A stretch of DNA of 45,261 nt from Dyella japonica DSM 16301 (GCF_001010355.1 NZ_JPLA01000020.1:1-45261), one strand, 5' to 3'. Shown: positions 1 through 7,942, numbered from the stretch's first letter. Notes: generated by a model not told the origin, from the letters alone. Numbers and translations: made by a program.

Positions 1-55
1 CGTTCGGGCTTATCCCAGCACGATGCTGCGGGCGTTATCAGGCCATTTTCTTTGG

Positions 56-91
56 GTTACTTTTCTTTTGGGCCAGCAAAAGAAAAGTGAC
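56..91. repeat. AT-rich inverted repeat, possible terminator
   Basis: The arms GTTACTTTTCTTTT and AAAAGAAAAGTGAC pair over 14 positions with a single G-T type mismatch around a short GC-rich loop. It is a dispersed-repeat-like stem-loop that could end transcription arriving from either side. The run of T on one arm and of A on the other makes it nearly symmetrical. I recognise the general motif from Xanthomonadales intergenic sequence, but its function is not known to me. Confidence 0.5.
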
Positions 92-171
92 TCGAGCGGC
101 GGCAGCCGATCGAAACGCCCGCCGCGTAGGCGGCACGCTGGCGTAACGCGACAACCGAGCGCAAAGTCACT

Positions 172-262
172 GGATTCCTGCTTTCGCAGGAATGACGATC
201 AAAAGCTGGATGACCAGCCATTCGGCTATTGAAAAGCGCCTCCTGCTTTCGCAGGAATGACG
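172..262. repeat. Two copies of a CTGCTTTCGCAGGAATGACG mini-hairpin repeat
   Basis: Copies start near 175 and 241, about 64 bp apart. Each contains the 5-bp stem CCTGC/GCAGG with a TTTC loop, followed by AATGACGA and CAAAAG. A third, degraded copy (GGGATGACGTGCAAAA) follows near 283. This is a small dispersed proteobacterial repeat; no coding role is apparent. Confidence 0.55.
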
Positions 263-321
263 AGCAAAAGAGCGGCCCGCGCCGGGATGACGTGCAAAAA
301 CGGAGAGGATGAGGGCCAACC

Positions 322-1740
322 CTACCCCGGCGGAAACGTCACACTAAACCGCGCCCCATTGAACTCCGGCGACCGATCCACCACCAACTCGCCACCATAA
401 GCGCGAATGATGTCCTGCACGATCGACAAGCCGATCCCGTGTCCCTGCACGCGCTCATCGCCACGCACGCCACGCTGCAGCACCGCCTCGATCTTGTCGT
501 CATTGATGCCCGGACCATCGTCCTCGACGCTCAACCACAAGCCGGGACGCTGGCGGCCGGCGACGGGGCGCATCTTCACCACCAGCAGCACGCGATGGCG
601 CGCCCATTTGAACGCGTTTTCCAGCAGGTTGCCCATCAGCTCGAGCAGATCGCCCTGCTCGCCGTAGAACGCCGCGTTGTCGTCGATATCGAATTCGCAC
701 AACACGTTCTTGGCGGCGTAGACCTTCTCCAGACTCTGCACCAGGTCTTCCGCGTGACCGGCGATGGGGATGGCGGTGGTGGCGAAGGTCTGGCGTCCGG
801 ACGTGGCAGCGCGCGCAAGCTGGTAAGCGACCAGCTCGTCCATGCGGCGCACCTGCTCGAGCACCGGATCGCGCAAGGCCGATTGCGCGATGGCGCTTTC
901 CAGGCTGGAGCGGATCACCGCCAGCGGCGTCTTCAGGCTGTGCGCCAGGTCGGCCAGCGTGTTGCGCGTGCGCACGCGCTGCTCGCGCTCGCTGTCGATG
1001 AAGGCATTGATGCGTTCGGTCAGGCCGGTGAGTTCCAGCGGATATTGATCGCCCAGGTGCTCGCGTTCGCCGCGCTCCACGCGCGACATTTCGTTGGCCA
1101 CCTTGCGCAGCGGCGTGAGGCTCCAACGCAGCAACAGCATCTGCAGCAGGATCAGCATCACGCCCAAGGACGCCAGCCAGAACACCAGGCTTCGTCGGAA
1201 TACCGCGTTGCGTCCCTCAAGCTGGTCCTCGGTCTGCGCCACCATGAAGGTGAGGTGCACCGATTTCTTTTCAGCCGTATCGAGCGCCACGCCGTAGATG
1301 TAGTAGTACAGCCGCCCCATGCGGGTATCGACCGGGCCTACGAAGTGTTCTTCGCCTGGCGCCTGCGGATGCAGGAAGCCGAAGTCGCGGCCAATGGCCG
1401 AGGGCGACTCCCACTTGAAGCCGTTGTCGCCGATGGCGACGGCGTAAAGGCCCGAGCCCGGTCGCGAGAAACTCGGATCGGGCGGCGTGTCGGGCAGCAG
1501 TACCTTGCCGGAGCGACCGACTTCGGTGCCCGCCAGGTAAGCCACGACAAAATTCTGCAGGCGATCCTGCAGCCCCTTCAGCGAACTGTCGGCGGCCGTA
1601 CGCGTGAGCGTAAGCCCGACCACGCCCAGGAACGCAGCCAGCACGAATCCCGTCGCCAGCGCCGCACGGCCCGCCAGTGACAGCGGGCGGCGCGGCGGCG
1701 ATGGATCATTCGTCTTCGCTTTCGCTGCGAGGGATGGCAA
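322..1740 (-). CDS. phoQ: Sensor histidine kinase of the PhoPQ type
   Basis: Inner-membrane sensor kinase expected to phosphorylate the PhoP regulator encoded just upstream. A first membrane segment follows a short Arg/Pro-rich cytoplasmic N-terminus. Then come a periplasmic domain of about 140 residues, a second membrane helix (VFWLASLGVMLILLQMLLL), a HAMP-like linker, the H-box (LADLAHSLKTPLAVIR, containing the phospho-His), the N-box (NLLENAFKWA), and G boxes DDGPGI and GHGIGLSIV. The reading frame overlaps the end of phoP and has no ATG near the expected start. In-frame candidates are GTG at 1758 and TTG at 1740; the ATG that overlaps the phoP stop is out of frame. I list the TTG, but the start is uncertain. 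The assignment rests on the very PhoP-like partner. Overlap with phoP implies translational coupling. Confidence 0.85.
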   Translation of the reverse strand: MPSLAAKAKTNDPSPPRRPLSLAGRAALATGFVLAAFLGVVGLTLTRTAADSSLKGLQDRLQNFVVAYLAGTEVGRSGKVLLPDTPPDPSFSRPGSGLYAVAIGDNGFKWESPSAIGRDFGFLHPQAPGEEHFVGPVDTRMGRLYYYIYGVALDTAEKKSVHLTFMVAQTEDQLEGRNAVFRRSLVFWLASLGVMLILLQMLLLRWSLTPLRKVANEMSRVERGEREHLGDQYPLELTGLTERINAFIDSEREQRVRTRNTLADLAHSLKTPLAVIRSSLESAIAQSALRDPVLEQVRRMDELVAYQLARAATSGRQTFATTAIPIAGHAEDLVQSLEKVYAAKNVLCEFDIDDNAAFYGEQGDLLELMGNLLENAFKWARHRVLLVVKMRPVAGRQRPGLWLSVEDDGPGINDDKIEAVLQRGVRGDERVQGHGIGLSIVQDIIRAYGGELVVDRSPEFNGARFSVTFPPG

Positions 1741-2398
1741 AGCGGTATCCGCGTCCACGTACCGTCTCGATGGGCTTGAGGTTGCCTTCCGGGTCCAGCT
1801 TCCTGCGCAGGCGGCCGATGAAGACCTCCAGCACGTTGGAATCGCGATCGAAATCCTGCTGGTAGATGTGCTCGGTGAGGTCGGCCTTGGAGACCAGCTC
1901 ACCGGCGTGCAGCATCAGGTATTCGAGCACCTTGTATTCATAGCTGGTCAGGTCGACCGGTTTGCCTTCCACCGTCACAGTCTGCGCGGTGGTATCCAGC
2001 TTGATCGGGCCGCAGGCCAGGATGGGCTTGGACCAGCCGCTGGCGCGGCGCACCAGCGCGTTGATGCGCGCCAGCAGCTCTTCGACGTGGAACGGCTTGA
2101 CCAGGTAGTCGTCGGCGCCGTGCTTGAGGCCTTCGACCTTGTCCTGCCAGCCGCCACGGGCGGTGAGGATCAGGATGGGATAGCGCTGGCCGGCTTCACG
2201 CAGCGACTTGATCAGGTCCATGCCCGACATCTTGGGCAACCCTAAGTCGATGATGGCCAGATCGAAGGGCACTTCGCGTCCGAGGTACATGCCCTCTTCA
2301 CCGTCCTGGGCCGCATCGACGGCAAAACCATCGCGCTTCAGGCGGGCGGCGAGGGTCTCGCGCAGGGGAGCCTCGTCCTCAACCAAAAGAATGCGCAT
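1706..2398 (-). CDS. phoP: OmpR-family response regulator PhoP
   Basis: Transcription factor of 230 residues. The receiver domain (about 1-115) has the acidic pocket E7-D8-E9, phospho-acceptor D51, T79 and K101. The C-terminal winged helix (about 125-223) carries the OmpR-type DNA-binding segment (SYEYKVLEYLMLHAGELVSK and VFIGRLRRKLD) and ends in RGRGYRF. The sequence closely resembles xanthomonad PhoP, which responds to low Mg2+, acid or cationic peptides and controls envelope genes. Its ATG shares the A of the upstream gene's TGA, and its 3' end overlaps the phoQ frame, so the three genes form a tightly coupled operon. Confidence 0.93.
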   Translation of the reverse strand: MRILLVEDEAPLRETLAARLKRDGFAVDAAQDGEEGMYLGREVPFDLAIIDLGLPKMSGMDLIKSLREAGQRYPILILTARGGWQDKVEGLKHGADDYLVKPFHVEELLARINALVRRASGWSKPILACGPIKLDTTAQTVTVEGKPVDLTSYEYKVLEYLMLHAGELVSKADLTEHIYQQDFDRDSNVLEVFIGRLRRKLDPEGNLKPIETVRGRGYRFAIPRSESEDE

Positions 2399-2718
2399 CA
2401 GTGTTTCTCCTTGTTGCTTCCACCGTCACTGGACGGGTTCTTGGTCGAATCACTGGAAGCCGGCGCCTTGCTGGCCTCCGTGGTCACGGTCACCACGCGT
2501 ACATGCCCGGTGGGCGTCAACACTTTCACGCGGTGTTCGAAGGAACTGCGGCCCCGCCGTACGGTACTGGCGGACAGTACTTTGCCACCGGTTTCATGCT
2601 GCACCTGGGTTACCGCCTGCTCCAGCGACATGGATGGCTCCGCGGACTGTGCCGCCCAGGCGACCGTGCCTGTCGACAGTGCCAGCAGCCATGCCAGGGG
2701 ACGCAGGATTGTTTTCAT
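2398..2718 (-). CDS. Small exported PepSY-like protein, first gene of the phoPQ operon
   Basis: About 106 residues starting at ATG 2718. An N-terminal signal peptide (MKTILRPLAWLLALSTGTVAWA) is followed by a short PepSY-like region (SLEQAVTQVQHETGGKVLSA...HRVKVLTPTGHVRVVTV) and a hydrophilic Ser/Lys-rich tail. A longer in-frame ORF upstream (to 2820) would lack a signal peptide at its start, so the inner ATG is preferred. The stop overlaps the phoP start by one base. Small PepSY proteins often precede two-component genes and may modulate the sensor's periplasmic domain; that role here is inference. Confidence 0.75.
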   Translation of the reverse strand: MKTILRPLAWLLALSTGTVAWAAQSAEPSMSLEQAVTQVQHETGGKVLSASTVRRGRSSFEHRVKVLTPTGHVRVVTVTTEASKAPASSDSTKNPSSDGGSNKEKH

Positions 2719-2790
2719 TTTGTTAAACAAGCCCGGGGTAACGGCAGGGGGACGGTATCCATCGTCGTTCAGACTATGGAATCGCGGCTG

Positions 2791-2820
2791 AATATAGGCC
2801 GGACGAACCTGAACGGTCAC
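2791..2820 (-). promoter_or_regulatory. Candidate sigma70 promoter of the pepSY-phoP-phoQ operon
   Basis: Read on the minus strand, a GTGACC hexamer (2815-2820) is separated by 18 bases from TATATT (2791-2796), which matches the -10 consensus in five of six positions. The start would fall about 65 bases before the ATG at 2718. The -35 box overlaps the last codon of dusA. I could not identify a convincing PhoP box for autoregulation. Confidence 0.4.
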
Positions 2821-3830
2821 GCGGCGATGCGTGGTTGTGCGATGGCCTGCTCCATCAGCGACCAGTCGGCCCCCGGCAAGTGGGCGCCCTCGCTGAGCCG
2901 GCGGCGGAAGCCGCGGGCCCCGGGCTCGCCCTGGTACAGCCCCAGCAGATGGCGGCTGATGTGCTTGAGCGCGGTGCCGCGGGCCAGCTCGGCCTCGACG
3001 TAGGGGCGCAGGCGCAGCAGCACGTCTTCACGGGTCGGCATCGGCTCGTCGTAGAGCGCGGCCTCGACCTGGGCGAGCAGGTAGGGGTCGTGATACGCCG
3101 CGCGGCCCAGCATCACGCCGTCGACCTGCTGCAGGTGTGCCTGCACCTGCTCCACCGAGGTGATGCCGCCGTTGATCACCACCACGAGGTCGGGAAATTC
3201 GCGCTTGAGGCGATACACGCGCTCATAGTCCAGCGGCGGGATCTCCCGGTTCTCCTTGGGGCTCAGGCCCTGCAGCCAGGCCTTGCGGGCATGCACCACC
3301 AGCACTTCCACGCCGGCGGCGATCATCGTCTCGGTGAAGTGCTGCAGGTCGGCGTAGTCGTCCTGGTCGTCCACGCCGATGCGGCATTTGACGGTGACCG
3401 AGATATCGACCGCATCGCGCATGGCCCTCACGCAATCGCCCACCAGGGCCGGCTCGCGCATCAGGCAGGCGCCGAAACGGCCCGACTGCACTCGGTCAGA
3501 CGGGCAGCCCACGTTGAGGTTGATCTCGTCATAGCCCGCCTCCGCGCCATAGCGCGCGGCGATGGCCAGTTCGCCCGGCTCGCTGCCGCCCAGCTGCAGG
3601 GCCACGGGGTGCTCCTGCTGGCTGTGTTCGAGCAGGCGCAGCTGCTTGCCCCGGACCAGGGCGGCGCTGGTCACCATCTCGGTGTACAGGCGCGCATGCG
3701 GCGACAGCAGCCGGTGGAAATACCGGCAGTGGCGGTCCGTCCAGTCCATCATGGGCGCGACGGTGAGGCGCCAGTCGTCCGGCTGGATCGGCTGCCGCAA
3801 GGGGGAAATCAGGGCTGACATGGGGTCCAT
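2817..3830 (-). CDS. dusA: tRNA-dihydrouridine(20/20a) synthase DusA
   Basis: Flavoenzyme that reduces uridines 20/20a in the tRNA D-loop using NADPH. The 337-residue protein has the Dus TIM-barrel start (LTVAPMMDWTDRHCR), the catalytic-cysteine motif NLNVGCPSDRV (Cys about 109), the FMN/tRNA-binding segments CRIGVDDQDDY and VHARKAWLQGLSPKENR, and the INGGI and GVMLGRAAYHDP phosphate-binding loops of the DusA subfamily. The start was chosen at ATG 3830 because the ORF extends far upstream without family similarity; ATG 3821 is an alternative. It is divergent from fpr across about 260 bases. Confidence 0.93.
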   Translation of the reverse strand: MDPMSALISPLRQPIQPDDWRLTVAPMMDWTDRHCRYFHRLLSPHARLYTEMVTSAALVRGKQLRLLEHSQQEHPVALQLGGSEPGELAIAARYGAEAGYDEINLNVGCPSDRVQSGRFGACLMREPALVGDCVRAMRDAVDISVTVKCRIGVDDQDDYADLQHFTETMIAAGVEVLVVHARKAWLQGLSPKENREIPPLDYERVYRLKREFPDLVVVINGGITSVEQVQAHLQQVDGVMLGRAAYHDPYLLAQVEAALYDEPMPTREDVLLRLRPYVEAELARGTALKHISRHLLGLYQGEPGARGFRRRLSEGAHLPGADWSLMEQAIAQPRIAA

Positions 3831-3950
3831 TGTACTTGGTTGGCCCGGCGGGTCGCGGAGCCCCCTATCCGCGCGGCTCATCCGCTGCGGCAGGTTGCCG
3901 CAATAAACCGTATCCCAGCACGCGCGGCCGCCTGAGCCAGGAAGGTGCCA

Positions 3951-3959
3951 TGGCATAAT
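3951..3959 (+). promoter_or_regulatory. Candidate extended -10 promoter of fpr
   Basis: TGGCATAAT matches the extended -10 pattern TGnTATAAT with one mismatch. No strong -35 box is present 17 bases upstream (CCTGAG/CTGAGC region). Transcription would begin near 3966 and give fpr a leader of about 125 bases, which contains several GC-rich inverted repeats such as GCTGC...GCAGC near 3970-3988. Confidence 0.35.
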
Positions 3960-4091
3960 GGCGCCTTCGCTGCACCCCCAGGGCAGCACTCGTCAGGCGC
4001 AGCGGGTTCCGCCCTCCCCACACGAGTCCGGTATCGGCCTGGCCGGTGCCCTGCCCGCAGCTTCCCCAAGATGTTTAGGACGGTACCGGCA

Positions 4092-4868
4092 ATGGTGGCA
4101 TTGGCGACGGAGCACGTGATCGACGTGCACCACTGGAACGACAGTCTCTTCAGCTTCCGCACCACGCGCGATCCGGGCTTCCGCTTCGACAGCGGGCAGT
4201 TCGTGATGATCGGCCTAGAAGTGGATGGCCGTCCGCTGATGCGCGCGTATTCGATCGCCAGCGCGAACTACGAAGAGCACCTGGAGTTCTTCAGCATCAA
4301 GGTGGCCAATGGTCCGCTCACCTCGCGCCTGCAGCACTTGAAGCCCGGCGACCCGCTGATCGTCAGCCGCAAGCCCACTGGCACGCTGGTGCTCAACGAC
4401 CTCAAGCCGGGCCGGCATCTGTATCTGCTGGGCACGGGCACGGGGTTGGCGCCGTTCATGAGCCTGGTGCGCGATCCGGAAACCTATGATCGCTACGAGA
4501 AGATCGTGATCGCGCACGGCGTGCGCAACGTCAACGACCTTGCCTACAAGGACTATCTCGAAACCGAGCTGCCGCAGCACGAATACCTCGGCGAGCTGGT
4601 GCGCGAGAAATTGATCTACTACCCCACGGTGACGCGCGAAGCGTTCCGCAATCAGGGGCGCATCACCGACAACATCGTCGATGGCGCGATGAGCCACGCG
4701 ATTGGTTTGCCGCCGCTGGATCCGGCGACGGATCGGGTGATGCTGTGCGGCAGTCCGTCGATGCTCGATGACACCTGCGCATTGTTGGATGCGCGTGGTT
4801 TCCAGGTGTCGCCGCGTACGCGTGAGCCGGGGGATTATGTGATTGAGCGGGCGTTCGTCGAGAAATAA
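4092..4868 (+). CDS. fpr: Ferredoxin--NADP(+) reductase
   Basis: FAD enzyme of 258 residues that exchanges electrons between NADPH and ferredoxin/flavodoxin; in gammaproteobacteria it supports Fe-S cluster repair and oxidative-stress responses. The FAD-binding motif RAYSIAS is at about 51-57 and the NADP-binding GTGTGLAPF at about 114-122. CGSPSMLDDT lies near the C-terminus, and the end (YVIERAFVEK) is typical of the bacterial subclass. The start at 4092 follows an AGGA sequence about 11 bases upstream and matches the usual N-terminus (VIDVHHWNDSLFSF); the ORF is open upstream from 3945. Confidence 0.93.
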   Translation: MVALATEHVIDVHHWNDSLFSFRTTRDPGFRFDSGQFVMIGLEVDGRPLMRAYSIASANYEEHLEFFSIKVANGPLTSRLQHLKPGDPLIVSRKPTGTLVLNDLKPGRHLYLLGTGTGLAPFMSLVRDPETYDRYEKIVIAHGVRNVNDLAYKDYLETELPQHEYLGELVREKLIYYPTVTREAFRNQGRITDNIVDGAMSHAIGLPPLDPATDRVMLCGSPSMLDDTCALLDARGFQVSPRTREPGDYVIERAFVEK

Positions 4869-4915
4869 AGCGCGGCCCTGATTTTTGCGGGGCATTCTTG
4901 CTTGTTGTGGGAGCG

Positions 4916-4985
4916 CACCCTGTGCGCGACGGCGCTGCGTTGTACCTCGACGCAAGGCCCGTCGCGCACAGGGTGCGCTCCCACA
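4916..4985. repeat. Palindromic REP-like element, copy 1
   Basis: 70 bp lying between the convergent genes fpr and the SDR. Outer arms TGTGGGAGCGCACC and GGTGCGCTCCCACA are perfect complements, continue inward through CTGTGCGCGACGG/CCGTCGCGCACAG, and enclose a short variable loop. Each arm also contains the small palindrome GCGCAC-CCT-GTGCGC, so a cruciform is possible. It is well placed to act as a two-way transcription terminator. Confidence 0.85.
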
Positions 4986-5008
4986 GTTAATTTCTCTCAG
5001 CGCCGCGG

Positions 5009-5611
5009 TTACTCCCAGATCTTGTAAACGCGCCCGGTCAACACACCTTCCACGCTGCGCCGATACACCTGCCCCACGCGCGCACCGTCCACCGCTTCGA
5101 ATCCCGGGAAATACGGGCCATAGGCGTCGAGCGCCTCGGTGAGCACGGTCGCGCTCACTGCGTTGATGCGCAGACCGCGCGGCAATTCCGTTGAGGCCGC
5201 ACGCACGAAGCCTTCGATGGCCGCGTTCACCGTGGTGGCATTGGTGCCCTGCTTGATCGGCTCCTCCGCCAGGATCCCACTGGTCAGCGTGAACGAACCA
5301 CCATCACGCAGATGCGCGATACCGGCGATCACCGCATTCACCTGCCCCATCAACTTATCCTGCAGCCCGGACATGAACTGCGCGGGCGTGGTGTTCACCA
5401 GCTCGCCGAAATGCACGCTGCCAGCCGCGGTGACCACCGCATCAAGCTGACCGACCTGGGCATACATGCGCTCAATGCTCGCCATATCGGTGAGATCAAC
5501 GCGTACATCCCCCGAGTGACGCCCGGCTCGGATGAGCTCGTGATGGGGCGCCAGGGCCCCCGCCACCGCCTGGCCGACGATGCCGCTGGCACCGACAAGT
5601 AGAATTCGCAT
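5009..5611 (-). CDS. Short-chain dehydrogenase/reductase
   Basis: A 200-residue Rossmann protein. The nucleotide-binding start MRILLVGASGIVG is of the short GxxGxxG type, followed by an acidic VDLTD segment. VVTAAGSVHF corresponds to the NNAG-like strand, and SGILAEEPI plus a following small-residue region stands where the catalytic Ser normally lies; a canonical YxxxK is not evident, so the active site is atypical. ATG 5611 begins the Rossmann fold directly. The gene is divergent from a LysR regulator, which suggests it is that regulator's target. Substrate unknown. Confidence 0.8.
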   Translation of the reverse strand: MRILLVGASGIVGQAVAGALAPHHELIRAGRHSGDVRVDLTDMASIERMYAQVGQLDAVVTAAGSVHFGELVNTTPAQFMSGLQDKLMGQVNAVIAGIAHLRDGGSFTLTSGILAEEPIKQGTNATTVNAAIEGFVRAASTELPRGLRINAVSATVLTEALDAYGPYFPGFEAVDGARVGQVYRRSVEGVLTGRVYKIWE

Positions 5612-5628
5612 GGTGAAGCCTCGTGGAT

Positions 5629-5647
5629 GCGACCCGGCATGGGTCGC
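5629..5647. promoter_or_regulatory. Perfect inverted repeat between the SDR and lysR genes
   Basis: GCGACCC-N5-GGGTCGC is a perfect 7-bp palindrome lying 18 bases upstream of the SDR start codon and 80 bases upstream of the divergent LysR gene. It is either an operator (the neighbouring LysR protein is the obvious candidate) or a hairpin in the SDR leader RNA. It is not the canonical T-N11-A form. Confidence 0.4.
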
Positions 5648-5727
5648 CAAGCGGCCAGTGTCCGCCGAGCGGCAGTAACAATAAACGTGCCATGATGCGA
5701 GCCATTCCGAACCATGGGTTTTCAATC

Positions 5728-6615
5728 ATGGATACGCTGGCAAGCATGGCGATGTTCGTGCGAGTGGTGGATACCGGCAGTTTCGCGGCGGCCGCGGAAG
5801 CCAGCGGGGTGTCGCCGACCATGGCTGGCAAACATATCCGCGCCATCGAGCAGCGCCTGGGCGCGCGCCTGCTCCATCGCACCACCCGCCGGCAGCAGCT
5901 CACCGAGGTGGGCCGGCTCTATTACGAGCGCTGCAAGCTGGTGCTGGCCGATGTGGAACTGGCCGAGCGCAGCGCCCACGAGTTGCAGGCCACGCCGCGT
6001 GGCCGCCTGCGCATCACCGCACCGATGAGCTTTGGCAGCCGCAGGCTTACGCCGGCGCTCACCGACTACCTGCAACGCTATCCCGACGTCAGCGTGGAGC
6101 TGTCGCTGGACAATCGCGTGTTCGACCTGGTCAGCGAAGGCTATGAGCTGGGCATCCGCATTGGCGCGGTCGATGATCCGCAACTGGTTGCGCGCCCCCT
6201 GCTGCCGTACCGCATGCTGCTGGCCGCATCGCCCCAGTACCTGGCCAAGCACGGCAATCCGTCGCGTCCCGAGGAGCTTGCCAAGCACACCTGCCTGGGC
6301 CTCACCAACTGGCGTCGCCGCGATCAGTGGCGTTTGCTCGGGCCTGAGGGCGCTGAGTGTGACGTGCCAGTGCAGGGGCGGTTATCGGTCGACCATGGCG
6401 ATGCCTTGCGTGTCGCGGCCCTGCATGGCGCCGGCATCGTGCTGCAGCCGGAAGTCCTGCTGGCGGAGGATCTGGCCGAAGGACGGCTGATGGCCGTGCT
6501 GCCCGAATGGGCGCCGCCGTCGACGCCGATGCACCTGCTGTATGCGCAGGATCGCCGGCCGACGGCGAAGCTGCGCAGCATGATCGAGTTTTTGCTGGAG
6601 CGGTTTGGGGTGTAG
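5728..6615 (+). CDS. LysR-family transcriptional regulator
   Basis: 295 residues. The N-terminal winged helix-turn-helix (MAMFVRVVDTGSFAAAAEASGVSPTMAGKHIRAIEQRLGARLLHRTTRR, about 7-55) is followed by a substrate-binding domain from about 90 onward. That domain has GRLRITAPMSFG, GYELGIRIGAVDDPQLVARPL and GAGIVLQPEVLL, the architecture of the large clade that regulates adjacent oxidoreductases or exporters. The start is at ATG 5728, where the HTH begins; upstream in-frame codons add no similarity. It probably controls the divergent SDR gene. Its TAG stop is supplied by the left arm of the following palindromic element. Confidence 0.9.
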   Translation: MDTLASMAMFVRVVDTGSFAAAAEASGVSPTMAGKHIRAIEQRLGARLLHRTTRRQQLTEVGRLYYERCKLVLADVELAERSAHELQATPRGRLRITAPMSFGSRRLTPALTDYLQRYPDVSVELSLDNRVFDLVSEGYELGIRIGAVDDPQLVARPLLPYRMLLAASPQYLAKHGNPSRPEELAKHTCLGLTNWRRRDQWRLLGPEGAECDVPVQGRLSVDHGDALRVAALHGAGIVLQPEVLLAEDLAEGRLMAVLPEWAPPSTPMHLLYAQDRRPTAKLRSMIEFLLERFGV

Positions 6616-6688
6616 GAGCGCACCCTGTGCGCGAACGGCGCATCGCGCCGGCACTGCGTGCCGTTCGCGCACAGGGTGCGCTCCTACA
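6611..6688. repeat. Palindromic REP-like element, copy 2
   Basis: 78 bp between convergent genes (lysR and the kinase-like gene). Outer arms TGTAGGAGCGCACC and GGTGCGCTCCTACA pair perfectly; the inner arms GCGAACGGC and GCCGTTCGC also pair, carrying an extra A/T pair not seen in copy 1. The TAG stop codon of the upstream lysR gene (6613-6615) lies inside the left arm. Confidence 0.85.
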
Positions 6689-6702
6689 AGGGCGACGCAC
6701 CA

Positions 6703-7338
6703 TCAATCGCGTACGCGACCCTGGCCTTCGTTGTCCCAGTAACCAAACACGCGGCGCGCAATCAGTTTGTAGAGGCGCTTGCCGGTGGCGCGCCACAGCA
6801 GCGCATGCGGCGCGGGCGTCTGCAGGATCACACGCTGCCTTGCAGTGAGGGCTTGCGCGCAGTACGTGCGCTTGTGCTTGAGCAGGTGACGCAGGTCTTC
6901 GCGAGCCAAGGCGCGGAACAAGGCCCCGCGTTTGCCGCGCGTCCAGGCGAGCTGGAAATCCACCAGCGCAGGACGACCGTCCACGCACACCAGCCAGTTG
7001 GGTTCCTTGGCGGTGTCGTTGTGCACGATGCCGCGCCGATGCAGGCGCGCGAGCAGGCGCAGTGCATCGCGGTAGTACGCCCGGTCACAGGGTCGCGCCT
7101 GTTGCATCGGTGCGCCGGCGATATAGCTGCGCAGCAGCTCGCGTCCGTTCCAGCCCAGCAGGACGGGTACGCCGTCCACGCCATCGAGCTTGCGCAGTGC
7201 ACGCGCCTCGCGTGCGGCGGCATGACGCGCGAATGCGCGCGCCCACCAGCAGGCGGCATCGACATCGCGGCAGATCACGCGCACGCCATGCCGCTCCGTC
7301 ACTGCGATGCGGCCCAGTTCATCGGACTTGAGCAGCAT
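6703..7338 (-). CDS. Small kinase-fold protein (RIO/lipopolysaccharide-kinase-like)
   Basis: A 211-residue protein that keeps the C-terminal half of the protein-kinase fold. The catalytic-loop motif IVHNDTAKEPNW has His-Asn-Asp at about 106-108 and the metal-binding Asn at about 114. VDFQLA replaces the DFG motif (Asp at about 127). The N-lobe is much shortened and lacks an obvious glycine-rich loop. This pattern resembles RIO-type and lipopolysaccharide/Kdo kinases more than Ser/Thr kinases. The start at 7338 was chosen because upstream in-frame sequence overlaps the divergent DUF456 promoter region. Its substrate is unknown. Confidence 0.7.
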   Translation of the reverse strand: MLLKSDELGRIAVTERHGVRVICRDVDAACWWARAFARHAAAREARALRKLDGVDGVPVLLGWNGRELLRSYIAGAPMQQARPCDRAYYRDALRLLARLHRRGIVHNDTAKEPNWLVCVDGRPALVDFQLAWTRGKRGALFRALAREDLRHLLKHKRTYCAQALTARQRVILQTPAPHALLWRATGKRLYKLIARRVFGYWDNEGQGRVRD

Positions 7339-7456
7339 GTCGCCTGAGGTATCCACAAACGCTCCCCGCGGTTGTCGTGCGCCATTGTGGCCCAACCGCG
7401 TCATGCAGGCTGTGTAGCCGTGCCGATATGCTGCGCCCCAGGACATGGAGAACCTC

Positions 7457-7942
7457 ATGCTGGAGATCGCGCTTTACGTGCTGGCCGCGCTGCTGATGAT
7501 CGGCGGCCTGGCCGGCAACATCCTGCCTGCCCTGCCTGGCATCCCGATGATCTTCGGCGGCATCTGGCTGGCGGCGGCGGTGGACCAGTACCGGCACCTG
7601 GGCACGTGGTGGCTGGTGGTGATCGGCGTCCTCGGCGCCATCGGCGTGGCGCTGGACTTCGCGGCGGCGTCGCTGGGCGCCCAGCGGGTGGGCGCCAGCC
7701 GGCGGGCCATCTGGGGCGCCGGCATCGGCACCGTGGTGGGCATGTTCTTCGGGCTGGCCGGGCTCATCGCCGGTCCGTTCCTGGGCGCCCTGCTGGGCGA
7801 GCTGACCTCGGGCACCAGCGTGCTGCGTTCGGCCCATGTGGGCGTGGCCACGTGGCTGGGCTTGCTGGTCGGCACGTTCGTGAAGCTGGTGATTTCCTTT
7901 GTGATGATCGGCCTGTTTGCGTTTGCCATGCTGTTTGGTTGA
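7457..7942 (+). CDS. DUF456 family membrane protein
   Basis: About 161 residues, almost entirely hydrophobic with four to five predicted membrane helices and glycine-rich connectors (GGLAGNILPALPGIPMIFGG; GLAGLIAGPFLGALLGEL). This is the recognisable DUF456 pattern with its NILPxLPG motif and internal symmetry. I choose ATG 7457 because GGAGA sits seven bases upstream; ATG 7445, four codons earlier, has a Shine-Dalgarno sequence too close to be useful. Function unknown. Confidence 0.85.
   Translation: MLEIALYVLAALLMIGGLAGNILPALPGIPMIFGGIWLAAAVDQYRHLGTWWLVVIGVLGAIGVALDFAAASLGAQRVGASRRAIWGAGIGTVVGMFFGLAGLIAGPFLGALLGELTSGTSVLRSAHVGVATWLGLLVGTFVKLVISFVMIGLFAFAMLFG

Larger units (their letters stand above)
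1..321. other. Gene-free region made of small dispersed repeats
   Basis: No convincing coding sequence lies here; the only ORF (23-232) is a low-complexity Arg/Ser-rich translation of repeat DNA. The region holds an AT-rich hairpin at 56-91, two copies of a CCTGC-TTTC-GCAGG mini-hairpin unit at about 172-199 and 239-262, and a degenerate GGGATGACG fragment near 283. It lies just beyond the stop of phoQ, so it probably holds that operon's 3' end. Repeats of this style are typical of Xanthomonadales intergenic DNA. Confidence 0.6.

Noticed and set aside
439..1680. 413-codon plus-strand ORF antisense to phoQ
   Set aside because: The minus-strand frame shows H, N and G boxes of a histidine kinase; the plus-strand frame is biased antisense sequence.
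3960..4090. Possible tRNA in the fpr leader (a GGGTTCCGCCC stretch)
   Set aside because: No acceptor stem, anticodon arm or GTTCGA loop could be assembled around it.
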